DNA of 64,000 bases from contig NZ_JAGGOG010000004.1 in the NCBI RefSeq assembly GCF_018614655.1, positions 295,049-359,048 on the forward strand, written 5' to 3'. This document shows positions 1 through 10,219 of this stretch, piece after piece. The stretch comes from Pseudomonas fluorescens. GTDB lineage: Bacteria; Pseudomonadota; Gammaproteobacteria; Pseudomonadales; Pseudomonadaceae. A model generated the notes under the pieces. It was not told where the DNA came from and made no database searches. It saw only the letters and a list, made by a program, of their open reading frames with translations. Made by a program: the position numbers and the translations under genes. Position 1 is the first letter of the stretch. Each line of letters begins with the position of its first letter.

Positions 1-449
1 AGCGCCTGATCGGCCGTTCCCTGCGCGCAGCACTGGACATGTCCAAGCTGGGTGACGTGACCCTGTACGTCGACTGCGACGTGATCCAGGCCGATGGCGG
101 CACCCGTACCGCGTCCATCACTGGCGCCATGGTTGCTCTGGCCGATGCCTTGAAAGTCATCAAGAAGCGCGGCGGCCTGAAAGCCGGTGATCCGCTCAAG
201 CAGATGATCGCTGCTGTTTCGGTGGGCATGTATCAGGGTGAGCCGGTGCTGGATCTGGACTATCTTGAGGACTCGGCTGCCGAGACCGACCTGAACGTGG
301 TGATGACCAGCTCCGGTGGTTTCATCGAAGTCCAGGGCACCGCCGAAGGCGCGCCGTTCCAGCCCCACGAGCTGAACGCCATGCTGGCCTTGGCCCAGAA
401 AGGCATGACCGAACTGTTCGAATTGCAAACCGCTGCATTGGCTGACTAA
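1..449 (+). CDS. rph: Ribonuclease PH, C-terminal part (cut by left edge)
   Basis: RNase PH is a phosphorolytic 3'-to-5' exoribonuclease that trims tRNA 3' ends and helps degrade structured RNA in the cytoplasm. Only about the last 149 residues are present; the frame is open from base 3 to the TAA at 447-449. The segment [12 protein letters not shown] followed by [18 protein letters not shown] is the conserved core of the RNase PH fold, around the phosphate-binding region. The next gene starts 22 bases downstream on the same strand, and crc lies convergent beyond it. Sequence similarity and the rph-crc-pyrE neighbourhood agree. Confidence 0.95.
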   Translation, partial: RLIGRSLRAALDMSKLGDVTLYVDCDVIQADGGTRTASITGAMVALADALKVIKKRGGLKAGDPLKQMIAAVSVGMYQGEPVLDLDYLEDSAAETDLNVVMTSSGGFIEVQGTAEGAPFQPHELNAMLALAQKGMTELFELQTAALAD

Positions 450-471
450 GTCAGCCTCAAGGAGAAGCGCC

Positions 472-840
472 ATGAGTGACAGTCAACTTCCACAGCCGAC
501 GCCGAGCCAGGAAGTTCGCCAGTGGGCGATGCTCTGTCACTTCGCGGCGTTTCTCGGGATGTGGTTTCCGTTCGGCAACCTGTTGGGGCCGTTGATCCTG
601 TGGCAGATCAAGCGTGAGATGGACCCGTTCATCGACGACCAGGGTAAGGAAGCGCTGAACTTCCAGATCACCGTGGCCATCGCTTCGGCGATTTGCTACC
701 TGCTGATGTTCGTATTGATCGGCTTTGCGCTGCTGGCGTTTGTGTTGATCGCAGCGTTGGTGCTGACCATTATCGGTGGGCTCAAGGCCAATCAGGGCAT
801 ACCTTACCGGTACCCGTTTACCTGGCGGCTGGTCAAATAG
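472..840 (+). CDS. DUF4870 family small membrane protein
   Basis: A 122-residue protein of unknown function. After a short polar N-terminus, residues about 20-45 form a hydrophobic segment and residues about 65-105 form one long or two short membrane helices. The motifs DDQGKEALNFQ and ANQGIPYRYPF near the end are the signature of DUF4870 (Tic20-like) proteins. It starts 22 bases after rph behind a good ribosome site (AAGGAGA), so it may be co-transcribed with rph. A strong terminator follows it. The family assignment is firm; no function is proposed. Confidence 0.85.
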   Translation: MSDSQLPQPTPSQEVRQWAMLCHFAAFLGMWFPFGNLLGPLILWQIKREMDPFIDDQGKEALNFQITVAIASAICYLLMFVLIGFALLAFVLIAALVLTIIGGLKANQGIPYRYPFTWRLVK

Positions 841-857
841 CGCCAACAGGCACCCAC

Positions 858-887
858 AAAAAAGCCGACAGCGATGTCGGCTTTTTT
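858..887. terminator. Bidirectional Rho-independent terminator between DUF4870 gene and crc
   Basis: A perfect 13-base inverted repeat (AAAAAAGCCGACA, loop GCGA, TGTCGGCTTTTTT) with an A tract on one side and a T tract on the other. It lies 17 bases past the stop of the rightward gene and 17 bases from the stop of leftward crc, so it can stop transcription from both sides. Confidence 0.92.
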
Positions 888-904
888 GTGTCCTGGAATC
901 GACC

Positions 905-1684
905 TTAGATGGTCAAGGTCCAGTCGTAGTCCACGATCAGTGGAGCGTGTTGCGAAAACCGCGGCTGACGTGGCAGGCGTGCACTGCGTACGAACCGGCG
1001 CAAGCCAGGGGTCAGCAACTGGTAGTCGAAACGCCAACCCAGGTTGAGCATCTCAGCCTGTTCGTTGTCTGGCCACCAACTGTACTGGTCGCCTTCGCGG
1101 CTGACTTCGCGCAGGGCATCGACATAGCCCATGTTGCCGACAATCTCGTCCATCCAGGCGCGCTCTGGCGCCAGGAAGCCCGGGGATTGCTGGCTGTCGC
1201 GCCAGTTCTTGATATCCAGCTTCTGTTGCGCCACGTACAGCGAGCCACAATAAATGTACTCGCGACGTTTGCGTCGCTGTTTATCCAGATAACGGGCGAA
1301 ATCGTCCATTAGCTTGAACTTCTGGTTCAAGTCTTCATCGCCGTTCTGCCCTGATGGAAGCAGCAAGGTCGCGATACTGACCTTGTCGAAATCGGCCTGC
1401 AGGTAGCGCCCGTAGCGGTCGGCTGTCTCGAAGCCGAGGCCGCTGATGACCGCCTTGGGTTGCAACCGCGAATACAAAGCCACGCCACCTTGGGCAGGGA
1501 CTTCGGCATCACAGGCATAAAGGAAGTAGCCATCCAGTTGGAAGGCTGGGTCGTCCAGTTCAAAGGCGGAGGCGCGGGTGTCCTGCAGGCAGATGACGTC
1601 GGCATTCTGTGCTTGCAGCCAACTGAGCAAACCACGCTCGACTGCAGCCTGAATACCATTGACGTTCACACTGATGATCCGCAT
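905..1684 (-). CDS. crc: Catabolite repression control protein Crc
   Basis: Crc works with Hfq to repress translation of mRNAs for less-preferred carbon sources by clamping A-rich motifs near their start sites. The 259-residue protein starting MRIISVNVNGIQA has the exonuclease III/endonuclease fold. The catalytic positions are altered, as known for Crc: the metal-site motif reads CLQDT rather than LQET, the DFN motif is GSLYVA, and the C-terminal SDH-type motif is FSQHAP. I chose the ATG at 1684; an upstream in-frame extension of 12 residues lacks family support. crc and pyrE are divergent with about 82 bases between them. Confidence 0.96.
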   Translation of the reverse strand: MRIISVNVNGIQAAVERGLLSWLQAQNADVICLQDTRASAFELDDPAFQLDGYFLYACDAEVPAQGGVALYSRLQPKAVISGLGFETADRYGRYLQADFDKVSIATLLLPSGQNGDEDLNQKFKLMDDFARYLDKQRRKRREYIYCGSLYVAQQKLDIKNWRDSQQSPGFLAPERAWMDEIVGNMGYVDALREVSREGDQYSWWPDNEQAEMLNLGWRFDYQLLTPGLRRFVRSARLPRQPRFSQHAPLIVDYDWTLTI

Positions 1685-1766
1685 AAATGGCCCCAAAAAT
1701 CGCGTGCGTGTATGATACACGCCGTCTACCTAATTAGCTAAATCCGTGGTATCTGAGGCTTTTTTC

Positions 1767-2411
1767 ATGCAGGCGTATCAACGCGATTTCATTCGTTTTG
1801 CCATCGATCGCGGGGTTTTGCGCTTCGGTGAGTTCACTCTCAAGTCCGGGCGCACCAGCCCGTACTTCTTCAACGCGGGCCTGTTCAACTCGGGTTCTGC
1901 CCTGGCGCAACTGGGTCGTTTCTACGCAGCGGCCATCGTTGAAAGCGGTATTTCCTTCGACGTGCTGTTTGGCCCGGCCTACAAGGGTATTCCCTTGGCT
2001 GCCGCGACTGCCGTAGCGCTGGCTGAGCATCATGGTCAGGATCTGCCATGGTGCTTCAACCGCAAGGAAGCCAAGGCCCATGGTGAGGGCGGTAGCCTGG
2101 TGGGCGCGCCGCTCAAGGGTGATGTGCTGATCATCGACGACGTGATCACCGCCGGTACGGCGATTCGCGAGGTGATGCAGATCATCGCCTCCCAGGACGG
2201 CGCCAAGGCAGCCGGCGTGCTGATCGCGCTGAACCGCCAGGAGCGCGGCAACGGTGAGTTGTCGGCAATCCAGGAAGTGGAGCGTGACTTCGGGATTCCG
2301 GTGGTGAGCATCGTGTCGCTGAACCAGGTGTTGCAGTTCCTGGAGGATGATCCGCAGCTCAAGCAGCATTTGCCGGCGGTCAAGGCGTACCGCGAGCAAT
2401 TCGGCGTCTAA
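1767..2411 (+). CDS. pyrE: Orotate phosphoribosyltransferase
   Basis: PyrE joins orotate to PRPP to form orotidine 5'-phosphate in pyrimidine synthesis, in the cytoplasm. The 214-residue protein contains the N-terminal signature [19 protein letters not shown], the flexible loop with [12 protein letters not shown] (residues about 99-110), and the PRPP-binding motif [13 protein letters not shown]. The ATG at 1767 gives the usual family length; an in-frame GTG at 1746 would add 7 residues. It is divergent from crc and followed by a palindromic repeat and a shared terminator with argB. Confidence 0.97.
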   Translation: MQAYQRDFIRFAIDRGVLRFGEFTLKSGRTSPYFFNAGLFNSGSALAQLGRFYAAAIVESGISFDVLFGPAYKGIPLAAATAVALAEHHGQDLPWCFNRKEAKAHGEGGSLVGAPLKGDVLIIDDVITAGTAIREVMQIIASQDGAKAAGVLIALNRQERGNGELSAIQEVERDFGIPVVSIVSLNQVLQFLEDDPQLKQHLPAVKAYREQFGV

Positions 2412-2430
2412 AGGTTTCGCAAATCCCCTT

Positions 2431-2534
2431 GTGGGAGCGGGCTTGCTCGCGAAAGCGGTCGGTCATTCAGCCCATGTATTGACTGACCCACCGCATTCGC
2501 GAGCAAGTCGAGTCGTCGCACCGCCGCTCCCACA
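2431..2534. repeat. REP/REPIN-type palindromic element downstream of pyrE
   Basis: Begins GTGGGAGCGGGCTTGCTCGC and ends with the imperfect complement (GCGAGCAAGTCGAG ... CGCTCCCAC), about 104 bases. Two REP-like hairpins in inverse orientation form a larger palindrome. Related copies lie at 12634-12723, 25948-25980, 52761-52849 and 53971-54060. Such elements are abundant in intergenic DNA of the P. fluorescens group and are moved by RAYT transposases encoded elsewhere. Confidence 0.88.
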
Positions 2535-2565
2535 TTAGATTGCGTTTCATCTTGAAGCCCTCATG

Positions 2566-2607
2566 AAAAAGCCCCGCTCAACCAGATAGTTGAGCGGGGC
2601 TTTTTTT
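2566..2607. terminator. Bidirectional terminator between pyrE and argB
   Basis: A 16-base perfect inverted repeat (left arm AAAAAGCCCCGCTCAA, loop of 8, right arm ending in seven T). It lies 10 bases from the argB stop and past the repeat that follows pyrE, so it serves both convergent genes. Confidence 0.92.
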
Positions 2608-2617
2608 GGTTTCTGGA

Positions 2618-3520
<903 letters not shown>

Positions 3521-3541
3521 TCAGGGCTCCGGTGCAAAAAA

Positions 3542-4939
3542 TCAGAACGGTAATTGGAGATCAGGGGCAACACGTTTCAACTGGGCGTGGAACACGTCCT
3601 TGATGCGCTGCAACTCAGCCTCGGTATCCGCCTCGAAACGCAGTACCAGCACCGGTGTGGTGTTGGACGCGCGAACCAGGCCCCAGCCTTTGGCGTAATC
3701 GACTCGCACACCATCAATGGTGGTCAGGTTGGCGCCTTCGCCCCATTGCGCATCGTGCAGTGCGTCAATGATGCTGAATTTGCTCTCCTCGGTCACATGG
3801 ATATTGATCTCTGGCGTAGAAATATCATCCGGGAAGGTTGCAAACAGTTCTTCGGCGGTGAATTTTTCCTTGCTGAGGATCTCCAGCAGGCGGGCGGCGC
3901 TGTAAATGCCGTCGTCAAAACCGTACCAGCGCTCCTTGAAGAACACGTGACCGCTCATTTCGCCAGCCAACAGGGCGCCGGTTTCCTTCATTTTCTTTTT
4001 GATCAACGAATGACCGGTCTTCCACATTAGCGGACGACCACCGTATTCCTTGATCAGCGGTGTCAGGCGACGGGTGCATTTAACGTCGAAGATGATTTCG
4101 GCGCCAGGGTTGCGAGCGACTACGTCACGGGCGAACAGCATCAGCAAGCGATCCGGGAACACGATATTGCCGGTGTTGGTCACCACGCCGACACGGTCGC
4201 CGTCACCGTCAAAGGCCAGGCCGAGATCGGCGCCGACTTCCTCGACCTTGGCGATCAGGTCCACTAGGTTCTCAGGCTTGCCCGGATCCGGGTGGTGGTT
4301 CGGGAAGTGGCCGTCGACGTCGCAGAACAGTGGGATCACTTCGCAGTTCAAGGCTTCGAGCAGTTGCGGGGCGATCACGCCGGCCGCGCCGTTGCCGCAG
4401 TCCACCACCACTTTCAGACGACGGGTGAGTTTGACGTCGCTGGTAATTTTGTCCGAGTAACGCTGAAGAATGTCGACTTTGGTGACGGTGCCTGCGCCGC
4501 TGGTCAGGTCGTTGGTCTTCAGGCGAGTGTGCAAGGCCTGAATCTGTTCGTTGGCCAGGGTGTCGCCGGCGATGACGATCTTGAAGCCGTTGTAGTCCGA
4601 CGGGTTGTGACTGCCGGTGAGCATTACGCCCGACTTGCCGGCCAGCACGTTGGCGGCGTAGTACAGCGCAGGCGTTGGTACCAGGCCGACGTCGCTGACG
4701 TGGCAGCCGCTGTCGGCCAGGCCCTGGATCAGTTGCTCAACCAGTTCGGGACCCGACAGGCGGCCATCACGACCTACGGAAACATTGGGTTCGCCTTGGG
4801 CCAGACTCTGGGAACCGATGGCGCGGCCAATCCAGTAGGCGGTTTCGGCCGTCAGGGTCTTGGGGACGACACCACGGATGTCATAGGCGCGGAAAATGCT
4901 GTCGGGAAATGTCGGTGCGACTTTGGCTGCGTTGCTCAT
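3542..4939 (-). CDS. algC: Phosphomannomutase/phosphoglucomutase AlgC
   Basis: AlgC interconverts mannose 1- and 6-phosphate and glucose 1- and 6-phosphate, feeding alginate, LPS, Psl-type polysaccharide and rhamnolipid precursors. The 465-residue protein has the four-domain alpha-D-phosphohexomutase layout: phosphoserine loop TGSHNPS (Ser110), metal loop DGDGDR (Asp244, Asp246, Asp248), sugar-specificity loop GEMSGH and a C-terminal phosphate loop RASNTTPVL. It is the short form, without the long N-terminal membrane extension found in some pseudomonads. It lies between dut and argB. Confidence 0.96.
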   Translation of the reverse strand: MSNAAKVAPTFPDSIFRAYDIRGVVPKTLTAETAYWIGRAIGSQSLAQGEPNVSVGRDGRLSGPELVEQLIQGLADSGCHVSDVGLVPTPALYYAANVLAGKSGVMLTGSHNPSDYNGFKIVIAGDTLANEQIQALHTRLKTNDLTSGAGTVTKVDILQRYSDKITSDVKLTRRLKVVVDCGNGAAGVIAPQLLEALNCEVIPLFCDVDGHFPNHHPDPGKPENLVDLIAKVEEVGADLGLAFDGDGDRVGVVTNTGNIVFPDRLLMLFARDVVARNPGAEIIFDVKCTRRLTPLIKEYGGRPLMWKTGHSLIKKKMKETGALLAGEMSGHVFFKERWYGFDDGIYSAARLLEILSKEKFTAEELFATFPDDISTPEINIHVTEESKFSIIDALHDAQWGEGANLTTIDGVRVDYAKGWGLVRASNTTPVLVLRFEADTEAELQRIKDVFHAQLKRVAPDLQLPF

Positions 4940-5193
4940 GGCGGGGGAAACTCCATCGATAAGGGGCTGGCCTTAGTGGTGACCGGCAGGCTCAAACTGA
5001 AGGGTAAGACGGCATTTTTGGCATAGAGTTCGTGGTGCAAAAGTGCCATCGGCGCCTGAACCCCATACTGTGCTCGTTCTAATACTTTGATTTCACTGAA
5101 GAAATCTTTCAGATCGGTTCTGCGTATTCTTCATCCTGAAAAGCCATGCGGCGGCGTCAGGCCGGACAAGGTGCTCGGCCTGATTCCACTTGG

Positions 5194-5649
5194 TCAGTGG
5201 CTGCCGGAATGCCCGAAACCACCAGCACCGCGCTGGGTTTCGTCGAACTCTTCGACCAGTTCGAAGTGCGCCTGTACCACAGGCACCAGCACCAACTGAG
5301 CAATACGCTCGCCGACGGCGATGTTGAACGCGGTCTGGCCACGGTTCCAGCAGGAGACCATCAGCTCGCCCTGGTAGTCGGAGTCGATCAGGCCAACGAG
5401 GTTGCCGAGGACGATGCCGTGTTTGTGGCCCAGGCCAGAGCGCGGCAGGATCAACGCGGCGAGGCCTGGGTCACCGATGTAGATCGACAGCCCGGTAGGG
5501 ATCAGCAACGTCTGGCCTGGCTCGAGAGCGGTGTCCTGCTTGAGCATGGCCCGCAGGTCGAGACCGGCAGAGCCTGTCGTGGCGTAGGCCGGCAGCGGGA
5601 ATTCGTTGCCGATGCGGGGGTCGAGGATCTTGGCTTGCAAAGCGTGCAT
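5194..5649 (-). CDS. dut: dUTP diphosphatase
   Basis: Dut hydrolyses dUTP to dUMP and pyrophosphate, keeping uracil out of DNA and supplying the dTMP precursor. The 151-residue protein shows all five motifs of the trimeric enzyme: [38 protein letters not shown] and the flexible C-terminal arm [10 protein letters not shown]. It starts 5 bases after the coaBC stop on the same strand, so coaBC-dut form an operon. About 250 bases separate dut from algC. Confidence 0.97.
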   Translation of the reverse strand: MHALQAKILDPRIGNEFPLPAYATTGSAGLDLRAMLKQDTALEPGQTLLIPTGLSIYIGDPGLAALILPRSGLGHKHGIVLGNLVGLIDSDYQGELMVSCWNRGQTAFNIAVGERIAQLVLVPVVQAHFELVEEFDETQRGAGGFGHSGSH

Positions 5650-5654
5650 GGAAA

Positions 5655-6863
5655 TTAAACCTGGTTCAGCCGTTGGGCGATAAAAGAGATCAGTTGGCGG
5701 GCAATCTTGCCCTTGCTGGTCTGGGCGAAAAGGGTGGCGTGCAGGTCGCGGTCGATCACGCTGCAGGCGTTTTCCTCGCTGTTGAAGCCGATGCTCGGGT
5801 TGGCGACATCATTGGCAACGATCAGGTCGAGGTTTTTGTCTTTCAGTTTGCGTGCGGCGTAGTCCAGCAGGTGTTCGGTTTCTGCAGCGAAGCCGACGCT
5901 GAACGGACGATCCGGACGGGTAGCTATCGTCGCCAGGATGTCTGGGTTGCGAACCATTTGCAGGAGCAGGCCGTCGCCGCTTGTAGGGTCTTTCTTGAGC
6001 TTCTGCGGCGCAACGACTTCCGGGCGGTAGTCCGCTACCGCCGCGGAGGCGATAAACAGGTCGCAGGGAATTGCTGCTTCGCAGGCCGCGAGCATGTCGC
6101 GGGCGCTGACTACGTCGATGCGAGTGACTCGATCCGGTGTCGGCAGGTGTACCGGACCGGTGATCAGGGTTACACGGGCGCCTGCCTCCACCGCTGCTTC
6201 GGCCAGGGCAAAGCCCATTTTTCCTGAGCTATGGTTGGTGATGTAGCGCACCGGGTCGATGTTTTCCTGGGTCGGGCCGGCGGTGATCAATACGTGCTTG
6301 CCGGTCAGGGCCAGGTGCTGGAAGCACTCGGCGGCACACAGTGCAAGGTCGGTGGCTTCGAGCATGCGGCCCATGCCCACGTCGCCACAGGCCTGGCTGC
6401 CGGAGGCCGGGCCGAAGACCTTGAGGCCACGGCTTTGCAGGAGTTGGGTGTTGGCTTGGGTGGCCGGATCACGCCACATGGCCTGGTTCATGGCCGGCGC
6501 AATGGCGACGGTGGCGTCGGTGGCCAGCACCAGGGTGGTCAGCAGGTCATCGGCAATGCCCTGGGCCAGGCGAGCGATCAGGTCAGCGGTGGCCGGGGCG
6601 ATGAGTACGAGGTCGGCCCATTTGGCCAGTTCGATATGGCCCATGGCAGCCTCGGCCGCCGGGTCCAGCAGGTCCAGATGAACCGGGTGACCGGACAGCG
6701 CTTGCATGGTCAGCGGGGTGATGAATTCGCTGCCGCCACGGGTCATGACCACGCGCACTTCCGCGCCTTGGTCCAGGAGCCGGCGAACCAGCTCTGCGCT
6801 CTTGTAGGCGGCAATACCGCCGCCGACGCCAAGAACGATGCGTTTCCGATACAGACGCTGCAT
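5655..6863 (-). CDS. coaBC: Bifunctional CoaBC: phosphopantothenoylcysteine synthetase/decarboxylase
   Basis: CoaBC joins cysteine to 4'-phosphopantothenate (CoaB) and decarboxylates the product (CoaC) to 4'-phosphopantetheine in CoA synthesis. The 402-residue protein has the N-terminal flavoprotein domain with [10 protein letters not shown], catalytic His76, the APAMNQAMW motif (Asn126) and Cys159 in ACGDVGMG. The CoaB domain begins near residue 190, with SSGKMGFA and the lysine-rich QKLKKDP. The ATG at 6863 gives the family length; a much longer in-frame upstream extension looks like read-through into non-coding DNA. Divergent from radC. Confidence 0.96.
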   Translation of the reverse strand: MQRLYRKRIVLGVGGGIAAYKSAELVRRLLDQGAEVRVVMTRGGSEFITPLTMQALSGHPVHLDLLDPAAEAAMGHIELAKWADLVLIAPATADLIARLAQGIADDLLTTLVLATDATVAIAPAMNQAMWRDPATQANTQLLQSRGLKVFGPASGSQACGDVGMGRMLEATDLALCAAECFQHLALTGKHVLITAGPTQENIDPVRYITNHSSGKMGFALAEAAVEAGARVTLITGPVHLPTPDRVTRIDVVSARDMLAACEAAIPCDLFIASAAVADYRPEVVAPQKLKKDPTSGDGLLLQMVRNPDILATIATRPDRPFSVGFAAETEHLLDYAARKLKDKNLDLIVANDVANPSIGFNSEENACSVIDRDLHATLFAQTSKGKIARQLISFIAQRLNQV

Positions 6864-6993
6864 TGGTTTGCCTTTCCAGTTCAGTGATGGCGCTGCGATG
6901 CCCCCTCCCCAGGTGAAATCGCACGCAAAAAGATGGCCTAAGATAACACAGCGCCTGCGCCGCAACAGCGGCGCGCGTGCACACGGAGGTGCT

Positions 6994-7668
6994 ATGAGTA
7001 TTCGCGATTGGCCTGTGGCGGAGCGTCCACGGGAGAAGCTTTTGGAGTTGGGTGCGGCGAGTCTTTCCGATGCCGAACTGTTGGCGATTTTCTTGCGGAC
7101 CGGGGTGTCCGGTAAAAGTGCGGTGGATCTGGCGCGGCATCTGCTGGCGCAATTTGGCAGCTTGCGCTCGCTGCTGGAGGCCAAGCAGGTGGTTTTCAGC
7201 CAGCATCTGGGTTTAGGCCCGGCAAAGTTCGCCCAGCTCCAGGCTGTACTGGAAATGGGCCGGCGTCATTTGGCCGAACGCCTGCGCAACGATTCGGTGC
7301 TGGAAAACCCGGTCGCCGTGCGTGATTACCTCAAGGCGCTCTTGCGTCATGAGCCCCACGAGATCTTCGGCTGCCTGTTCCTCGACTCAAGGCATCGGGT
7401 GCTGGGCTTCGAGGCGTTGTTTCAAGGGACTATCGACAATGCCACGGTCTATCCCAGGCAAGTGGTCAAGCGGGCACTGGCTTATAACGCCGCCGCGCTG
7501 ATCCTGTGCCACAACCATCCTTCCGGCAGCGCCGAGCCCAGCATAGCTGATCGAAAATTGACCAAACTGCTGCAAAAAGCCCTGGAAGTGGTGGATGTGC
7601 GGGTGCTGGATCACATCATCGTGGGTGACGGCGATCCCTTATCGATGGCGGAGTACGGATGGATATAG
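6994..7668 (+). CDS. radC: RadC family JAMM-domain protein
   Basis: A 224-residue protein of the RadC/UPF0758 family. It has an N-terminal helix-hairpin-helix-like region (residues about 1-100) and a C-terminal JAMM/MPN+ metalloprotease-like domain. The metal motif [14 protein letters not shown] gives ligands His173, His175 and Asp186. Older literature linked radC to DNA repair, but that role is doubtful and the true substrate is unknown. The start with [16 protein letters not shown] behind GGAGGT is the family start; the upstream frame into the coaBC leader is not used. Divergent from coaBC. Confidence 0.93.
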   Translation: MSIRDWPVAERPREKLLELGAASLSDAELLAIFLRTGVSGKSAVDLARHLLAQFGSLRSLLEAKQVVFSQHLGLGPAKFAQLQAVLEMGRRHLAERLRNDSVLENPVAVRDYLKALLRHEPHEIFGCLFLDSRHRVLGFEALFQGTIDNATVYPRQVVKRALAYNAAALILCHNHPSGSAEPSIADRKLTKLLQKALEVVDVRVLDHIIVGDGDPLSMAEYGWI

Positions 7669-7687
7669 GGGCCGATGGGCCGGCCCC
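7668..7687. terminator. GC-rich hairpin between radC and the convergent binding-protein gene
   Basis: Arms GGGGCC and GGCCCC with an 8-base loop, overlapping the last base of the radC stop and ending 9 bases before the stop of the leftward gene. There is no T tract, so it is at most a weak or Rho-assisted terminator. Confidence 0.4.
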
Positions 7688-7696
7688 AGAAGGTGG

Positions 7697-9289
7697 TCAC
7701 GGCTTGACGCTGACCTTCGAGTAATCCTGGCGCCCAAACGGACTGACCTGATACCCCTCGACACTCTTGTGAGTCAGGGCAAAGGCCGTCGGGTGTGCCA
7801 GTGGCAGCCACAGGGCCTGCTGCTGGATTTGCGCCTGGGCCTGCTGATACAGCTTGCTGCGCACACCCTGTTCACTGGTGGTCTTGCCGGCACCGATCAA
7901 CTTGTCCAGGCCCGGGTCGCAATAGCGAGCGAAGTTAGTGCCCGATTTCACCGCTGCGCAGGAGAATTGCGGAGTCAGGAAGTTATCCGGGTCGCCGTTG
8001 TCTCCGGACCAGCCCATGAACAACAGGTCGTGCTCGCCGGCCTTGGCGCGGCGAATCAGTTCGCCCCATTCGATCACGCGGATTTGCGCCTGGATGCCGA
8101 CCTGCGCCAGGTCTGCCTGTAACAACTGCGCGCCCAAGCTGGGGTTGGGGTTCAGCAGGCTGCCCGACGGGCGAGTCCAAATGGTGGTCTTGAAACCATC
8201 CTTGAACCCGGCTTGCGCCAGCAACGCCTTGGCCTTGGCGACGTCGTGAGGGTAGCCCGGCAACTCCTTGGCGTAACTCCAGGTGTTGGGCGGGTAAGGG
8301 CCATTGGCGGGTTCAGCGGTGTCTTCAAATACGGCTTTGACATAGCTCGCCTTGTCGAAGGCCAGGTTGATCGCTTGGCGCACCTGTGGTTTGTCCAAAG
8401 GCGGGTGCTGGCTATTGATAGCGACGAATGCGGTCATGAAGGCGGGCGTTCTTTCCACCTTGAGCGTGGCGTCCTGCTGGGCCGCCGTGATGTCCAGGGG
8501 CTTGGGTGACAGGGCGATCTGGCATTCGTCACGGCGCAGCTTCTGCAATCGCACGTTGGCGTCGGGGGTGATCGCAAAGATCAGGTTATCCACAGCGGGC
8601 TTGCCGGCGAAATAGTCCGGGTTGGCCTTGTAGCGAATGGATGCATCTTTCTGAAAGCGCCCGAAGATGAACGGCCCGGTGCCGATGGGCTGGCTATTGA
8701 GTTTTTCCGGGGTGCCGGCCTTGAGCAACTTATCGGCGTATTCGGCTGGATAGATCGATGCAAAACCCATGCTCAGCGTGGCCAGGAAGGTGGAGTCGGC
8801 ATGGTCCAGGGTGAAGCGCACGGTCAGTGGGTCCGATGCGTCGATCTTCTTGATCAGCGCAGGTAATTGCAGGGATTGTGCGTGGGGGAAGCCGCTCTGG
8901 GCGACTTGATGCCATGGGTTGGCCGGGTCCAGCATGCGCTCGAAGCTGAAGCGCACGTCTTCTGCGGTCAGCGAACGGCTCGGGCTGAAATACCCGGTGC
9001 GATGGAATTTCACGTCCGGGTGCAGCTTGAAGGTGTACGTCAGGCCATCGGGCGATACTTCCCAGCTGTCTGCCAGGCTTGGGACCACCTTGCCGCTGGC
9101 GGCATCAAACTCCACCAAGCGGTTCATCAGCACGTCCGCTGAGGCGTTGGTAGTGGTCAGCGAGTTGTATTGCACCACATCGAACCCCTCGGGGCTGGCC
9201 TCGGTGCAGACACTCAGGGTGGTAGCCGCCAAGGCCTGGGAGGCGATAAAAAGAGGGGCTAGCAATAGCGGTAGGGCAGCGAGGCGCAT
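7697..9289 (-). CDS. Periplasmic peptide/dipeptide-binding protein (SBP family 5, DppA-like)
   Basis: A 530-residue extracellular solute-binding protein family 5 member. Residues 1-21 form a signal peptide ending SQALA. The rest shows the DppA/OppA pattern: NRLVEFD near the start, PSLADSWEVSPDGLTYTF, LTAEDVRFSFERM, and a C-terminal WSGDNGDPDNFL segment typical of dipeptide and heme binders. It should capture peptides for an ABC importer, but no permease or ATPase gene lies nearby, so it must use a transporter encoded elsewhere. A palindrome (GCCTAC, CGTA, GTAGGC) at 9343-9358, about 54 bases before the start, may be an operator. Confidence 0.9.
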   Translation of the reverse strand: MRLAALPLLLAPLFIASQALAATTLSVCTEASPEGFDVVQYNSLTTTNASADVLMNRLVEFDAASGKVVPSLADSWEVSPDGLTYTFKLHPDVKFHRTGYFSPSRSLTAEDVRFSFERMLDPANPWHQVAQSGFPHAQSLQLPALIKKIDASDPLTVRFTLDHADSTFLATLSMGFASIYPAEYADKLLKAGTPEKLNSQPIGTGPFIFGRFQKDASIRYKANPDYFAGKPAVDNLIFAITPDANVRLQKLRRDECQIALSPKPLDITAAQQDATLKVERTPAFMTAFVAINSQHPPLDKPQVRQAINLAFDKASYVKAVFEDTAEPANGPYPPNTWSYAKELPGYPHDVAKAKALLAQAGFKDGFKTTIWTRPSGSLLNPNPSLGAQLLQADLAQVGIQAQIRVIEWGELIRRAKAGEHDLLFMGWSGDNGDPDNFLTPQFSCAAVKSGTNFARYCDPGLDKLIGAGKTTSEQGVRSKLYQQAQAQIQQQALWLPLAHPTAFALTHKSVEGYQVSPFGRQDYSKVSVKP

Positions 9290-9747
9290 ATTCGGTTTCC
9301 TTTGCAGATCGAAGGCCCATCTGCGAGTGCAGTCTGGAAAACGCCTACCGTAGTAGGCTGATTGATAAATGACTACCCCATTTTTGCCTGTGCTTTTGGC
9401 TCAAATGCTGTTTTGATGGCGCTTCAGGTCGTTTTGCCCGGTACCTTGCGGTACGCGCAGGCGCTGTAAATCATTCTGTGCGACGAGCGGTCAGCTTCTA
9501 CAGCAGCCCATCCTGGCAACGGCTCAGGCGTTCATGGGTAAGATTTACGTGGGTAAAAACACACGGCCTGTTGTTGCAGTGGGGTCTTTCTGGTATAAAG
9601 CAGCGCTCTTTTCTAGGGGCCCGGTTCCTTCGCTTGTAGGTGTAGCCGGTAAGACCCTAAAGAAACGCGGCGCCTGGCGCCAAATGACTGAGAGATTAAG
9701 CGGCCAACCCATGCCGGGTTGGGCATGTGGTTTTAGAGGGCTGAGGC
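9290..9747. other. Intergenic region between the peptide-binding protein and rpmB
   Basis: 458 bases with no convincing gene. It holds the leader of the leftward binding-protein gene with two small perfect palindromes (9343-9358 and GTACC-TTGC-GGTAC at 9441-9454). The rpmB promoter lies at 9571-9599. A stem of CCAACCC/GGGTTGG type at about 9703-9722 lies in the rpmB leader, roughly 25 bases before its start codon. Confidence 0.6.
9571..9599 (+). promoter_or_regulatory. Probable sigma-70 promoter of rpmB-rpmG
   Basis: TTGTTG at 9571-9576 and TATAAA at 9594-9599 with 17-base spacing. It gives a leader of about 140 bases containing a stem-loop near its 3' end. Close to consensus and well placed for a ribosomal protein operon. 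Confidence 0.65.
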
Positions 9748-9981
9748 ATGTCGAGAGTCTGTCAAGTTACCGGTAAGGGTCCGGTGACTGGGAATAACAT
9801 TTCCCACGCAAACAACAAAACCCGTCGTCGTTTCCTGCCGAACCTGCAGCATCATCGCTTTTGGGTTGAAGAAGAGAAACGTTTTGTCCGTCTGCGCGTA
9901 TCTGCCAAAGGCATGCGCATCATCGACAAGCGTGGCATCACTGTCGTGCTCGCTGAAATGCGCCGCGCTGGCACAATCTAA
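9748..9981 (+). CDS. rpmB: 50S ribosomal protein L28
   Basis: A 77-residue basic protein of the large ribosomal subunit. [20 protein letters not shown] at the start and the central [11 protein letters not shown] motif are characteristic of bL28. It is the first gene of a two-gene operon with rpmG, which starts 11 bases after its stop. The unusually long leader may carry regulation. Confidence 0.97.
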   Translation: MSRVCQVTGKGPVTGNNISHANNKTRRRFLPNLQHHRFWVEEEKRFVRLRVSAKGMRIIDKRGITVVLAEMRRAGTI

Positions 9982-9992
9982 GGAGCTATATC

Positions 9993-10148
9993 ATGCGTGA
10001 ATTGATTCGAATGATCTCTAGCGCCGGTACTGGTCACTTCTACACTACCGACAAGAACAAGCGTACTACCCCGGACAAGCTCGAAAAGAAAATGTTCGAC
10101 CCGCGCGTTCGCAAGCACGTGATCTACAAAGAAGGCAAAATCAAGTAA
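9993..10148 (+). CDS. rpmG: 50S ribosomal protein L33
   Basis: A 51-residue protein of the large subunit, starting [19 protein letters not shown] and ending YKEGKIK. It lacks the CxxC zinc pairs of the C+ form, so it is the zinc-free bL33 type usual in pseudomonads. It has a clear AAGGAG site about 8 bases before the ATG. It is immediately downstream of rpmB and followed by a strong terminator. Confidence 0.97.
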   Translation: MRELIRMISSAGTGHFYTTDKNKRTTPDKLEKKMFDPRVRKHVIYKEGKIK

Positions 10149-10166
10149 TTGGTTTTCTTTCTTGTG

Positions 10167-10204
10167 AAAAAAAGCCCGTATCTCACGATGCGGGCTTTTT
10201 TTTG
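10167..10204. terminator. Rho-independent terminator after rpmG
   Basis: Stem GCCCGTATC/GATGCGGGC with one G-T pair and a 4-base loop, preceded by seven A and followed by nine T. It can also end the leftward gene at 10220. Confidence 0.9.
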
Positions 10205-10219
10205 TCTGGATAAAGGCAA

